Counted from the stretch's first letter, positions 14,877-22,234 are shown. The stretch is DNA of 42,888 bases from an uncultured Oscillibacter sp. (GCA_910586735.1 CAJUJW010000017.1:1-42888), one strand, 5' to 3'. Notes: a model not told the origin generated them from the letters alone. A program made the numbers and translations.

Positions 14877-17524
14877 GTCGATTCCTCCTCCTTCTGCCGT
14901 TCCGCCCTCTCCATGGCGGAGCGGAGGGCCCCGTGGCCCCGGCGGTTGTGATTGGCCAGAATTTTGGCGATCTGGCCCTGGACCTGCTCCACATCGTCCC
15001 GGAAGGCCGAGGCGGACACTCTCAGGGCCCCGTGGCCCAGGATGATGAGCTGTTCCGGCCCGTCGGAGGTGGCCACCTTCACCCGGTGGCGCCTCCCCAG
15101 CTCGTAGGTGGCCCGCTCGATGTAGGCGTCCGCCGTCTCCGCCTCCTTGGTGTAGACCACGTGGATGTTGTGGTATTTCTCCACGGACCCCTGGCCCCCC
15201 TTGACCTTGTAGGCGTCGAAGACGGCGATCACCTCGCACTTCCGGCAGCCCTGGTAGTTGCACAGGATGTCGCACAGGGCCTTCCGGGCGGCGTCCAGGC
15301 TCTCCTGGGCCGCGGCCTTCAGCTCCTCCCAGGCGAAGATGATGTTGTACCCGTCCACCAGCAGATACTCCGGCCCCGAGGGCTGGTTCCGCGCGGGGCG
15401 GCGTTCCGCGGCCTCCGAAGAGACGGGCCTCCGGGGCGGCTTTGGCGGCAGGAAGTCCCGCCGCTTCACCGCCCCGTAGGTCCGCTCGAAGATGGCCTGG
15501 AGCTCCTTGTCCTGCTCAATGGTCCCGGCGTAGGCGGCGCCCCGGCGGGTCTCCGGCTCTCTGGTCTCCTCCGGGGCCGGGGCGTTCAATCGGACGCCGC
15601 TGTCCACGTGGGCCTGGGCGGGGACCTGGTCCCACTTCACCGTGTACCCCGCCCCGTGGGCGCAGAAGACGGAGTCCGGCGTGTTCTCCACGTCCCGCTC
15701 GGGGTCGTAGCCGATAGACTCGATGACCGCCTCCGGGTCCGCGCAGGGCCGGAAGCCCGCCGGGCGGAGGCTGAGACGGCCCTGGCCACGGGTGTAGGCG
15801 GCCACGTCCCGGGCGTAGTCCCCCAGGCGGGCCACCGGGGCCTCCCCGGTGAGGACGGCCTCGTCCCCCAGGGTCTCCGGGGCCTCCGTCTCGCCGCCCA
15901 TCTGCTGAATGTCGCCCAGAGCCCGGCCCAGCTGGACGGCGGGCAGCTCCAGGCGGAAGGCGTACCAGGGCTCCAGCAGGACGCTCTCCGCGCTCATGAG
16001 CCCCTGGCGCACGGCCCGGTAGGTGGCCTGGCGGAAGTCGCCGCCCTCGGTGTGCTTCTCGTGGGCCCGGCCCGCCGTCAGGGTGAGCTTCACGTCCGCA
16101 ATGGGGGACCCGGTGAGGACCCCCAGGTGGGGCTTTTCCCAGAGGTGGGTCAGAATCAGCCGCTGCCAGCGGCCCTCCAGCTGGTCCTCCGGGCAGACTG
16201 TGGCAAAGCGGAGGCCCGTCCCCCGGGGCAGGGGCTCCAGGAGCAAATGGACCTCGGCGTAGTGCCGCAGGGGCTCGAAGTGGCCCACGCCCTCCACCGG
16301 GGCGGCGATGGTCTCCCGGTACACCACCCGCCCCGCGCCGAAAGCCGCCTCGATGCCGAAGCGCTCTCTCAGGCGGCGCTGGAGAATCTCAATCTGGACC
16401 TCCCCCATCAGCTGGACCCGGATGCTCCCCCCGCCCCAGGACACCCGCAGCTGGGGGTCCTCCTCCTCCAGGAGGCGCAGGGCTTTCAGGGCCGTGGAGG
16501 GGTCCGTCTCCGTCTCCATCTGATAGGCCAGCACCGGCTCCAGGGCCGGGACGGTCCAGGCCGTTTCAAAGCCCAGCCCCTGGCCCGGCAGGGCCCGGCT
16601 CAGGCCCGTGACGGCCACGACGGTCCCGGCGGGGGCGCTGTCCACGGGCTGGAATTTCGCCCCGGAGTAGACCCGGAGCTGGTCTGCCTTCTCCTCCCAG
16701 ATTTCTTCCTCCGGGGTGTCGGGACGGCGGTTGGTCAAAACGTCCTTGGTTTTCAGAACGCCGCCAGTGACCTTCATCCAGGTGAGCCTGGTCCCCCGGT
16801 CGTCCCGGGAGACCTTGAAGACCCTGGCCCCGAAGTCCTGGGGGTAGGTCCGCAGGGGCGCGTAGCGGCGGAGGGCCCCCAAAAGCGCCTCCACGCCCTC
16901 CAGCTTCAAGGCGGATCCGAAGAGGCAGGGGAACAGCTTCCGCCCGGCGATCAGGTCCGTCAGGCGTTCGTCCGACAGACGGCCCGTCTCCAGATACTCC
17001 TCCAGGGCCTCCTCGCCGCACACGGCGGCCTCCTCCGCCAGGGCCGGCCGCGGCAGAGAGAAGTCCACGCAGCCCCCGTCCAGGCGGCTTTTCAGCTCGC
17101 CCAGCAGGGCCTCCCGGTCCGTACCCGCCAGGTCCATCTTGTTGATGAAGAGGAACACGGGCACGGCGTACCGCTCCAGCAGACGCCACAGGGTCCGGGT
17201 GTGGGCCTGGACCCCGTCGCTGCCGCTGACCACTAAAACCGCGCAGTCCAGCACCTGGAGGACCCGCTCGGCCTCGGCGGAGAAGTCCACGTGCCCCGGC
17301 GTGTCCAGCAGGGTGACGGCCAGGTCCCCCAGGGAGAACTCCGCCTGCTTGGAGAAGATGGTGATGCCCCGCTCCCGCTCCATGGCGTCGGTGTCCAGAA
17401 AGGCGTCCCCGTGGTCCACCCGGCCCAGGCGGCGGATGGCCCCGCTCTGGTACAGCAGGGCCTCGGAGAGGGTGGTTTTCCCGGCGTCCACGTGGGCCAG
17501 AACGCCCATGACCAGTTTGTTCAT
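14873..17524 (-). CDS. Tet(M)/EF-G-like ribosomal GTPase fused to NYN (YacP/Rae1) nuclease domain
   Basis: An 883-aa fusion. Residues 1 to about 640 are a translational GTPase of the Tet(M)/EF-G superfamily: G1 AHVDAGKTT (10-18), switch I ERERGITIF, G3 DTPGH, G4 NKMD, domain II, then EF-G-like domains III-V. After a proline/arginine-rich linker, residues about 718-850 are an NYN domain like YacP/Rae1. Its acidic residues are present: Asp724 (LLVDGYNI), Asp770 (VFDAYK), Asp799 (ETADAYIE) and Asp821 (TSDG). B. subtilis Rae1 cleaves mRNA in the ribosomal A site, so a GTPase that docks there plus this nuclease suggests ribosome-dependent mRNA cleavage (inference). True tetracycline protection is not supported. 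The start is ATG 17524 after AGGAGGT; an upstream extension overlaps the previous gene. Confidence 0.9.
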   Translation of the reverse strand: MNKLVMGVLAHVDAGKTTLSEALLYQSGAIRRLGRVDHGDAFLDTDAMERERGITIFSKQAEFSLGDLAVTLLDTPGHVDFSAEAERVLQVLDCAVLVVSGSDGVQAHTRTLWRLLERYAVPVFLFINKMDLAGTDREALLGELKSRLDGGCVDFSLPRPALAEEAAVCGEEALEEYLETGRLSDERLTDLIAGRKLFPCLFGSALKLEGVEALLGALRRYAPLRTYPQDFGARVFKVSRDDRGTRLTWMKVTGGVLKTKDVLTNRRPDTPEEEIWEEKADQLRVYSGAKFQPVDSAPAGTVVAVTGLSRALPGQGLGFETAWTVPALEPVLAYQMETETDPSTALKALRLLEEEDPQLRVSWGGGSIRVQLMGEVQIEILQRRLRERFGIEAAFGAGRVVYRETIAAPVEGVGHFEPLRHYAEVHLLLEPLPRGTGLRFATVCPEDQLEGRWQRLILTHLWEKPHLGVLTGSPIADVKLTLTAGRAHEKHTEGGDFRQATYRAVRQGLMSAESVLLEPWYAFRLELPAVQLGRALGDIQQMGGETEAPETLGDEAVLTGEAPVARLGDYARDVAAYTRGQGRLSLRPAGFRPCADPEAVIESIGYDPERDVENTPDSVFCAHGAGYTVKWDQVPAQAHVDSGVRLNAPAPEETREPETRRGAAYAGTIEQDKELQAIFERTYGAVKRRDFLPPKPPRRPVSSEAAERRPARNQPSGPEYLLVDGYNIIFAWEELKAAAQESLDAARKALCDILCNYQGCRKCEVIAVFDAYKVKGGQGSVEKYHNIHVVYTKEAETADAYIERATYELGRRHRVKVATSDGPEQLIILGHGALRVSASAFRDDVEQVQGQIAKILANHNRRGHGALRSAMERAERQKEEEST

Positions 17525-17537
17525 CGTGATACCTCCT

Positions 17538-17565
17538 GTAGGGGCCGCCGCCCCCGGCGGCCCTA
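17538..17565. repeat. REP-like GC hairpin, half copy E
   Basis: A single GTAGGGGCCGCCG-type hairpin, equal to the second half of copies A and B. Its outer edge supplies the TAG stop of the DUF1624 gene, and its inner edge abuts the AGGAGGT ribosome binding site of the GTPase-NYN gene. Confidence 0.65.
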
Positions 17566-18291
17566 TCCGGCGCGGAACAGGACCCAAAGCAGGGCGTAAA
17601 TCACCGGCTGGTGAAGCATGTAGATCAGCAGGGACCGCCGCCCCATGGCCGTCACCAGGGGGATCCGGCGAATTTCCCTGGCCTCCTCCGGCCGGAGGCG
17701 AAAGAGGAAGTACCCCGTCAGAAAGAGGAAGAACCAGGGCAGGACGGAAAAGTAATCCGTGGAGAAGAAGTCCGCCGGAGGAAAGCCCACAAAGGCCGTG
17801 CCCAGGTCCCGGGCGCCGTCCCAAATCCGGAAGAACCGGTTTCCCTCAAAGCCCAGGTATCCGGCGTTCACGTCCCGGAACACCAGAAACAAAAGGAAGC
17901 TCCCCGCCAGCCCCGCCCGGGCGGGCACGCGGCGCAGCGGCGGCTCAAGCACGCCCAGCAAAAGAGAGGAGGACCCCAGCAGGGTCAGCACGCCGAACAG
18001 CACCAGGTTTTCCGGCATAAAAAACCACGTTGCGGCGGTAATGAGAGCTCCGCAGAAAAACACCGTCAGCCCCCGCCGGAGCTGGTGCCGGCCCAGGGCG
18101 AAGCAGTAGCCGGAGAGGAGGATGAAGGTCCAGCAGATGCTCTGCTGCCAGACGTGGGCGGCGAAGCCGTGGTACCAGGGCCAGTCCATGCCGAACATAT
18201 AAACAAGGTCCCAGCAGGCGTGGTAGAGGATCATGCTGACAAGGGCGCAGCCCCGGATGGTGTCTAACACTTGATAGCGGCGGTGTTCCAT
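17563..18291 (-). CDS. DUF1624 / acyltransferase-like integral membrane protein
   Basis: A 242-aa polytopic membrane protein starting MEHRRYQVLDTIRGCALVSMILYH. The RxxxLDxxRG entry followed by a His in the first helix, and YMLHQPVIYALL in the last helix, are typical of DUF1624 / heparan-alpha-glucosaminide N-acetyltransferase-like proteins. About seven membrane helices are visible. The substrate is unknown; surface or envelope glycan acylation is the usual guess. The start is ATG after AAAGGAGG. It is first of the DUF1624 / GTPase-NYN / lspA-like / spoVAF gene string, and a REP-like hairpin separates it from the next gene. Confidence 0.82.
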   Translation of the reverse strand: MEHRRYQVLDTIRGCALVSMILYHACWDLVYMFGMDWPWYHGFAAHVWQQSICWTFILLSGYCFALGRHQLRRGLTVFFCGALITAATWFFMPENLVLFGVLTLLGSSSLLLGVLEPPLRRVPARAGLAGSFLLFLVFRDVNAGYLGFEGNRFFRIWDGARDLGTAFVGFPPADFFSTDYFSVLPWFFLFLTGYFLFRLRPEEAREIRRIPLVTAMGRRSLLIYMLHQPVIYALLWVLFRAG

Positions 18292-18316
18292 GGAGCGGCC
18301 TCCTTTCTGGAGTGGG

Positions 18317-18344
18317 AAAAAGGGGGAGCGCCGCTCCCCCTTTG
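18317..18344 (-). terminator. Terminator after proS
   Basis: On the minus strand, an 11-pair stem (AAGGGGGAGCG type, arms 18319-18330 and 18332-18343) ends in TTTTT, six bases after the proS stop codon. Confidence 0.8.
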
Positions 18345-18349
18345 GGTCC

Positions 18350-19789
18350 TTAATAGGCCACGCCCCAGTAAATATCGGTTTTGCACTTCTTGCCGCACAC
18401 GGGGCAGACGCCCTCCGTGCCGCTCTGCTCCAGGGGCATGCAGCGGGAGGAGACCCCCGCCCGCTCCTTCATGGCCAGCTCGCACTCGAGAGAACCGCAC
18501 CACTTGGACCGCAGGAAGCCGCCCTTCCCCTCGGCGATGGCCTTGGCCTCCTCCGGGGTGGAGATGTCGAAGGTGTTGTCCTGGAGGTTTTTCAGCGCCA
18601 TCGCGTACATGTTGCCGTGGACCTCGTCCAGGAGCTTTTGGACGGTCTCCTCCAGCTCCGCCAGGGGGACGAAGACCTTCTCGCCGGTGTCCCGGCGGGC
18701 GATGACGCACTGGTCCTTTTCCATGTCCTTGGGCCCGATCTCCACCCGCAGGGGCACGCCCTTCATCTCGTACTCGGCGAACTTCCAGCCGGGGGAGTTG
18801 TCGGAGCCGTCCATCTTGGAGCGGACCCCGGCCTTGCTGAGCCGGTCCCGCAGGGCGGCGGCGGCGTCCAGAACGCCGGGCTTGTGGGCCGCCACGGGGA
18901 TGACCACCGCCTGAAGGGGGGCCACCCGGGGGGGCAGGACCAGGCCGTTGTCGTCTCCGTGGGTCATGATGATGCCGCCGATCATCCGGGTGGACACGCC
19001 CCAGCTGGTCTGGTGGGGGTGGTGGAGCTGGTTGTCCTTCCCAGTGTAGGTGATGTCGAAGGCTTTGGCGAAGCCGTCCCCGAAGTAGTGGCTGGTGCCC
19101 CCCTGGAGGGCCTTGTGGTCGTGCATCATGCACTCCACGGTGTAGGTCTCCTCGGCGCCCTTAAATTTTTCCTTGTCGGTTTTCAGACCCCGAATGACGG
19201 GCATGGCCAGGTAGTTCTCCATGAAGTCCGCGTAGACGTTCAGCATCCGCATGGTCTCCTCCCGGGCCTCTTCGGCGGTGGCGTGCATGGTGTGGCCCTC
19301 CTGCCAGAGGAACTCCCGGTGGCGCAGGAAGGGCCGGGAGGTCTTCTCCCAGCGCAGGACGCTGCACCACTGGTTGTAGAGCTTGGGCAGATCCCGCCAG
19401 GAGTGGATGATGCTGGCGTAGTGCTCGCAGAAGAGGGTCTCGGAGGTGGGGCGGACGCAGAGGCGGTCCTCCAGCTTCTCGCTGCCGCCCACGGTGATCC
19501 AGGCGCACTCGGGGGCGAAGCCCTCCACGTGGTCCTTCTCCTTCTGGAGGAGGGACTCGGGGATGAGCACGGGGAGGTAGACGTTCTCGTGACCGGTCTC
19601 CTTAAAGCGGCGGTCCAGCTCCTGCTGGATGTTCTCCCAGATGGCGTAGCCGTAGGGCCGGTAGATGAACATGCCCTTGACGGAGGTGTAGTCGATGAGT
19701 TCTGCCTTTTTGCAAACGTCGGTGTACCACTGGGCGAAGTCCACGTCCCGGGCGGTGATGGCGTCCACTTGTCTTTGATCCTTAGCCAT
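18350..19789 (-). CDS. proS: Prolyl-tRNA synthetase, archaeal/eukaryote-like short form
   Basis: A 479-aa class II synthetase that charges tRNA-Pro in the cytoplasm. It lacks the bacterial editing (INS) insertion. Class II motif 2 is seen in RWEKTSRPFLRHREFLWQEGH and motif 3 in GGIIMTHGDDNGLVLPP. The anticodon-binding domain is at about 290-390. The C-terminal zinc-type domain carries Cys in SKWCGSLECE and GVCPVCGKKC, ending in Tyr (GVAY) as in the ProS type 3 group. The length is that of the short form (about 475-480). It has its own promoter (TTGACA-17-TAAAAT) and terminator. No T-box fits in the 50-base leader. Confidence 0.96.
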   Translation of the reverse strand: MAKDQRQVDAITARDVDFAQWYTDVCKKAELIDYTSVKGMFIYRPYGYAIWENIQQELDRRFKETGHENVYLPVLIPESLLQKEKDHVEGFAPECAWITVGGSEKLEDRLCVRPTSETLFCEHYASIIHSWRDLPKLYNQWCSVLRWEKTSRPFLRHREFLWQEGHTMHATAEEAREETMRMLNVYADFMENYLAMPVIRGLKTDKEKFKGAEETYTVECMMHDHKALQGGTSHYFGDGFAKAFDITYTGKDNQLHHPHQTSWGVSTRMIGGIIMTHGDDNGLVLPPRVAPLQAVVIPVAAHKPGVLDAAAALRDRLSKAGVRSKMDGSDNSPGWKFAEYEMKGVPLRVEIGPKDMEKDQCVIARRDTGEKVFVPLAELEETVQKLLDEVHGNMYAMALKNLQDNTFDISTPEEAKAIAEGKGGFLRSKWCGSLECELAMKERAGVSSRCMPLEQSGTEGVCPVCGKKCKTDIYWGVAY

Positions 19790-19836
19790 AGCGTTTCAGT
19801 TCCTTTCCCTAAATGAGGTTTCAAAATAACCCCTTT

Positions 19837-19865
19837 ATTTTATCCGCCCAAGGCGGAATTGTCAA
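19837..19865 (-). promoter_or_regulatory. Promoter of proS
   Basis: TTGACA (19860-19865), a 17-base spacer and TAAAAT (19837-19842) on the minus strand, 47 bases before the proS start codon. Confidence 0.8.
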
Positions 19866-19882
19866 CGGGTTTGGGCGCGAAT

Positions 19883-20632
19883 TCACCACCCCGGCAGGGG
19901 AAAGGCCCGCATGATGACCCGCCCGAAGCAGGCCAGGGACCGCCCGCCGGAGGAGGTGAGCACTACGTCCGCGTCCGCCCTGGCCCGGTTCAGGGAGAAG
20001 AGGTACACAATGCCCGCCGGGTCCTTGTAATACTGCTTGCACAGAATGTCCCCGTCCACCCAGAAGATCCCCACGTCCCCCGCCCGCAGGGGGTCCCGGT
20101 TCACGTACACCACGGACCCGTCGGCAATATAGGGGGCCATGGAGTCCCCCTGAATCCGCACGCCGAACTCCGCCGCCGGGGGCACGTCCCCCGCCACGGC
20201 AATGAGGTCGAAGTCCTCCCCAAAGGCCGGGGCGGCGTACCCGGCGGCGGCGGGAGAGCGGTACAGAGGAATCATCCGGGGCTCCTGGGCCTCGGGCCCG
20301 GCCTCCGCCTCGTCCCGATAGGCGCACAGCGCCTCCACCATGGTCCGCACCGTCTCCCGCCCCAGGGCCGACAGTCCCCGATAGTCCGCCACCAGCCGCT
20401 GTTCCTTCTGGCTCAGCGGCTCTTTGTTGTATTGAAAGCTGTCCTGAAACAAGGTGTTGGGGTCGGTCTCCAAGGCGTCGAACAGCCGCAGCATAATTTC
20501 CTCCTTGGGAAAGCTGACCCCGGTCTCATAATTTCCCACCGCCGAGGGAGAGACCCCCAGCAGCGCCGCCAGTTCCGGCCTGGTCATATCCAGCTCCCCC
20601 CGCCGCGCCCGCATCCTCTCGCCAAACGACAT
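19883..20632 (-). CDS. LexA/CI-like transcriptional repressor (HTH-XRE + S24 peptidase)
   Basis: A 249-aa repressor. The XRE helix-turn-helix (about 4-60) contains MTRPELAALLGVSPSAVGNYETG. A C-terminal S24 autopeptidase domain (about 125-245) has nucleophile Ser164 in QGDSMAPYI and Lys199 in DILCKQ. The likely self-cleavage site is Ala130-Gly131 in PAAAGYA. This is the layout of RecA-inducible phage-type and SOS repressors. The perfect palindrome at 20691-20713, just upstream of its own promoter, is the probable operator. No phage genes adjoin it, so it may be a remnant or a host regulator. Start ATG follows AAAGGAGG. Confidence 0.9.
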   Translation of the reverse strand: MSFGERMRARRGELDMTRPELAALLGVSPSAVGNYETGVSFPKEEIMLRLFDALETDPNTLFQDSFQYNKEPLSQKEQRLVADYRGLSALGRETVRTMVEALCAYRDEAEAGPEAQEPRMIPLYRSPAAAGYAAPAFGEDFDLIAVAGDVPPAAEFGVRIQGDSMAPYIADGSVVYVNRDPLRAGDVGIFWVDGDILCKQYYKDPAGIVYLFSLNRARADADVVLTSSGGRSLACFGRVIMRAFPLPGW

Positions 20633-20658
20633 CAGCCGTCCCTCCTTTCCTTTTCCTC

Positions 20659-20687
20659 ATATTACCAGCCCATCAAAGCCCTGTCAA
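20659..20687 (-). promoter_or_regulatory. Promoter of the S24 repressor gene
   Basis: TTGACA (20682-20687), a 17-base spacer and TAATAT (20659-20664) on the minus strand, 27 bases before the start codon and directly next to the palindrome at 20691-20713. Confidence 0.82.
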
Positions 20688-20690
20688 TCT

Positions 20691-20713
20691 TTTTTACAAG
20701 ATTCTTGTAAAAA
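20691..20713. promoter_or_regulatory. Palindromic operator, probable S24 repressor site
   Basis: TTTTTACAAG-ATT-CTTGTAAAAA has perfect 10-base arms. It lies between the repressor promoter (-35 ends at 20687) and the -35 of a divergent promoter (20719), so one bound repressor dimer could control both. Confidence 0.7.
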
Positions 20714-20718
20714 CCCTC

Positions 20719-20747
20719 TTGACAATATCGAACATATGTGCTATTTT
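20719..20747 (+). promoter_or_regulatory. Divergent promoter carrying an SOS-box-like sequence, no gene after it
   Basis: On the plus strand TTGACA (20719-20724), a 17-base spacer and TATTTT (20742-20747). The sequence CGAACATATGTGCT (20729-20742) in the spacer matches the Firmicute LexA box CGAACATATGTTCG at 12 of 14 positions. No plausible plus-strand gene follows before 21231: next come a simple repeat, two terminators and the antisense side of two tRNA genes. Confidence 0.55.
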
Positions 20748-20780
20748 AAATTCACCGCCAAGAATCTTGAAGCCCCACTG

Positions 20781-20814
20781 CCCCCGTCCCCCGTCCTTCG
20801 TCCCTCGTCCCCCG
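20781..20814. repeat. Short C-rich heptad repeat
   Basis: Degenerate tandem CGTCCCY units (five copies, about 34 bases) lie just downstream of the orphan plus-strand promoter. This is probably slippage or remnant sequence; no function seen. Confidence 0.5.
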
Positions 20815-20857
20815 TAAAAAAATCACCCGCGAACCCAACAACGTGGTTCGCGGGTGA
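20815..20857 (-). terminator. Second terminator after the tRNA operon
   Basis: On the minus strand, a 13-pair stem (20845-20857 with 20823-20835) is followed by a T run (20815-20822 complement). It backs up the terminator at 20887-20926. Confidence 0.8.
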
Positions 20858-20886
20858 AAGCGAGGGAAAAGCCCGTCCGGCGCATG

Positions 20887-20926
20887 AAAAAAGCCCTAAG
20901 GCTTTTTTCATCGCCTTAGGGCTTTT
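20887..20926 (-). terminator. First terminator after the tRNA operon
   Basis: AAAAGCCCTAAGGC pairs with GCCTTAGGGCTTTT on the minus strand and is followed by further T. It starts eight bases after the tRNA-Tyr CCA end. Confidence 0.82.
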
Positions 20927-20933
20927 CCCGAGC

Positions 20934-21018
20934 TGGTGGGGGAAGGTGGATTCGAACCACCGAAGTCAGTGACAACAGATTTACAGTCTGCCCCATTTGA
21001 CCGCTCTGGAATTCCCCC
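20934..21018 (-). tRNA. tRNA-Tyr (GTA)
   Basis: An 85-base tRNA with encoded CCA. The acceptor stem GGGGGAA pairs with TTCCCCC. The anticodon arm CAGACTGTAAATCTG shows GTA, a long variable arm marks the type II tRNA, and the T arm GGTTCGAATCC is intact. It is second in a two-tRNA transcript. Confidence 0.97.
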
Positions 21019-21035
21019 AGATATTGATAAAATTG

Positions 21036-21111
21036 TGGAGCTGGTGGACGGACTCGAACCCCCGGCCTGCTGATTACAAATCAGCTGCTCTACCAACTGA
21101 GCTACACCAGC
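21036..21111 (-). tRNA. tRNA-Thr (TGT)
   Basis: A 76-base tRNA with encoded CCA. The acceptor stem GCTGGTG pairs with CACCAGC. The anticodon arm GCTGATTTGTAATCAGC shows TGT. D arm GAGC/GCTC and T arm GGTTCGAGTCC are intact. It is first in the transcript, 17 bases before tRNA-Tyr. Confidence 0.97.
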
Positions 21112-21130
21112 AGTTCCAACAGCAGTGTTT

Positions 21131-21159
21131 ATTTTAGCAGACGGATTTCCGTTTGTCAA
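21131..21159 (-). promoter_or_regulatory. Promoter of the tRNA-Thr/Tyr operon
   Basis: TTGACA (21154-21159), a 17-base spacer and TAAAAT (21131-21136) on the minus strand, 19 bases before tRNA-Thr. Confidence 0.85.
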
Positions 21160-21230
21160 CAAAAATTTTCCCATTCTCACGATTTTTTCAAAACCCACAA
21201 TTAGAGCTTATTTACAAAGGAGAGATGACC

Positions 21231-21419
21231 ATGACCACAGTCACACGCCGCGTCGGAGGACGGGCCCCGCGCTGCACCCTGTGCGGCCGGGAGATTCTCC
21301 GGGGGGAGGAGTATTGGGCCTGCAACGGGCACCGCGCCTGCGAAGAGTGCCTGCCGGAGCTGGCCAGGAGAGAGCTGGCCCCCTGCCGGGAGATTCTCGG
21401 AAGGGAGGGACGGATATGA
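21231..21419 (+). CDS. Small CxxC zinc-finger protein (cassette gene 1)
   Basis: A 62-aa protein with RCTLCGREI, then Cys in WACNGHRACEECLPEL. The Cys pairs at about 15/18 and 31/36/39, with an intervening His, give a treble-clef/zinc-ribbon-like pattern. The start is ATG 21231, eight bases after AAAGGAG; the ATG at 21225 is too close to that site. Its stop overlaps the next start (ATGA). Function unknown. It forms a compact three-gene unit with the next two genes. Confidence 0.75.
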   Translation: MTTVTRRVGGRAPRCTLCGREILRGEEYWACNGHRACEECLPELARRELAPCREILGREGRI

Positions 21420-21646
21420 CCCTGCTGGAGATGTCCGCCGTCTACCGGGACAGTGCCGACGCCATCCACGGGCGCATCGGCCAGCTGCGGGCCCTGGAGC
21501 GGGCCCAGGCGGACTCGGAGGAGCGCTTCCGCCTCCGCCGCCGGATTGACGAGCTCACCCCCCTCTGGCGGGAGGCCAGAGAGCTGGCGGCGCTGACCGC
21601 ACATTACTACGACAGGAGCTATCACAATGAGAAATACACGCTATGA
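21416..21646 (+). CDS. Small helical protein (cassette gene 2), unknown function
   Basis: A 76-aa protein beginning MTLLEMSAVYRDSADAIHGRI. It is rich in Arg, Glu, Leu and Ala in a heptad-like pattern (about 18-60), suggesting a helical hairpin or coiled coil. No Cys or membrane segment. It overlaps gene 1 by four bases and gene 3 by 20 bases, so it is almost surely co-translated. I do not recognise a named family; similar proteins accompany sigma-region-4 proteins in gut Clostridia (recalled, not checked). Confidence 0.72.
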   Translation: MTLLEMSAVYRDSADAIHGRIGQLRALERAQADSEERFRLRRRIDELTPLWREARELAALTAHYYDRSYHNEKYTL

Positions 21647-21935
21647 GGGCCCCTTCGACACCAGGGCCAGCGAGTGGATCGGGGACCTGACCGTCTGGAA
21701 GCGCCAGAACGCGGAGGACAACAGCGAGCGGCTGGACCGCCTCCGCCGGAATCTCCGCCAGGCCAGGGAGCAGGAGCTGACCCCCCGCCAGCGCCAGGTG
21801 CTGTCCCTGTACTACGACCAGGGGATGAACATCCCCCAGATCGCCGGGGAGCTGGGGCTGAACCGCTCCACCGTCTCCCGGACCCTCCGCCGGGCCAAGG
21901 ACCGGCTCTACCGCTGCCTGCGCTACGCCCTGTAG
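21627..21935 (+). CDS. Sigma-70 region 4-like DNA-binding protein (cassette gene 3)
   Basis: A 102-aa protein. The N-terminal 50 residues are charged and helical. The C-terminal half, from about 50, is a sigma region 4 helix-turn-helix: LTPRQRQVLSLYYDQGMN, then IAGELGLNRSTVSRTLRRA. There is no region 2, so it cannot be a full sigma factor; it could be a regulator of the phage RinA/ArpU or LuxR kind. It begins inside gene 2. No terminator with a T run follows; a REP-like repeat starts 36 bases after the stop. Confidence 0.8.
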   Translation: MRNTRYEGPFDTRASEWIGDLTVWKRQNAEDNSERLDRLRRNLRQAREQELTPRQRQVLSLYYDQGMNIPQIAGELGLNRSTVSRTLRRAKDRLYRCLRYAL

Positions 21936-21970
21936 GACTTATGATAGCAAACGCCGGAATTCTTGACAAA

Positions 21971-22032
21971 CGGGCCGGCCAGGGGGCCGGCCCCTACAGG
22001 GGTTTGCAGGGGCCGCCGCCTTCGGCGTCCCG
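21971..22032. repeat. REP-like paired GC hairpin repeat, copy C (decayed)
   Basis: The first half (21971-21997) is identical to that of copy A. The second half has lost pairing (GCAGGGG start, GGCGTCCCG end), so it looks mutated. It lies between the three-gene cassette and the yitT promoter. Confidence 0.68.
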
Positions 22033-22113
22033 CTTACGGCAATTTTGCGGATTGCTATAAAAAGAGACTTTGGATTTTCTTGGCTTTTCGTCCATTCTTT
22101 CCCGGATTTCCCC

Positions 22114-22142
22114 TTGCGGTTTCCTTGGGAAGCAAGTATAAT
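22114..22142 (+). promoter_or_regulatory. Promoter of the yitT-family gene
   Basis: TTGCGG (22114-22119), a 17-base spacer and TATAAT (22137-22142), about 93 bases ahead of the start codon. Confidence 0.7.
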
Positions 22143-22234
22143 CATAGCCAGCATTCAAAGACGAACCGACCAACGCCGCCCCGCAGAGCGCCGGGCGGGC
22201 GGGTGAGGACGGCGGAACCGCCGGGAGGAAAGAT

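Noticed and set aside
14873..17524. Tetracycline resistance gene
   Set aside because: The GTPase half belongs to the Tet(M)/EF-G superfamily, but the domain IV and C-terminal sequence differ from resistance proteins and the gene has a nuclease fusion and chromosomal context. Calling resistance is unsafe.
19790..19882. T-box leader for proS
   Set aside because: The proS transcript has only about 50 untranslated bases and lacks the T-box antiterminator sequence.
20781..20814. CRISPR-like repeats
   Set aside because: Units are seven bases long without spacers, so it is a simple tandem repeat.
20736..20972. A 78-codon plus-strand ORF after the SOS-like promoter
   Set aside because: It runs through a simple repeat, two terminators and into the tRNA-Tyr antisense strand, with no ribosome binding site.
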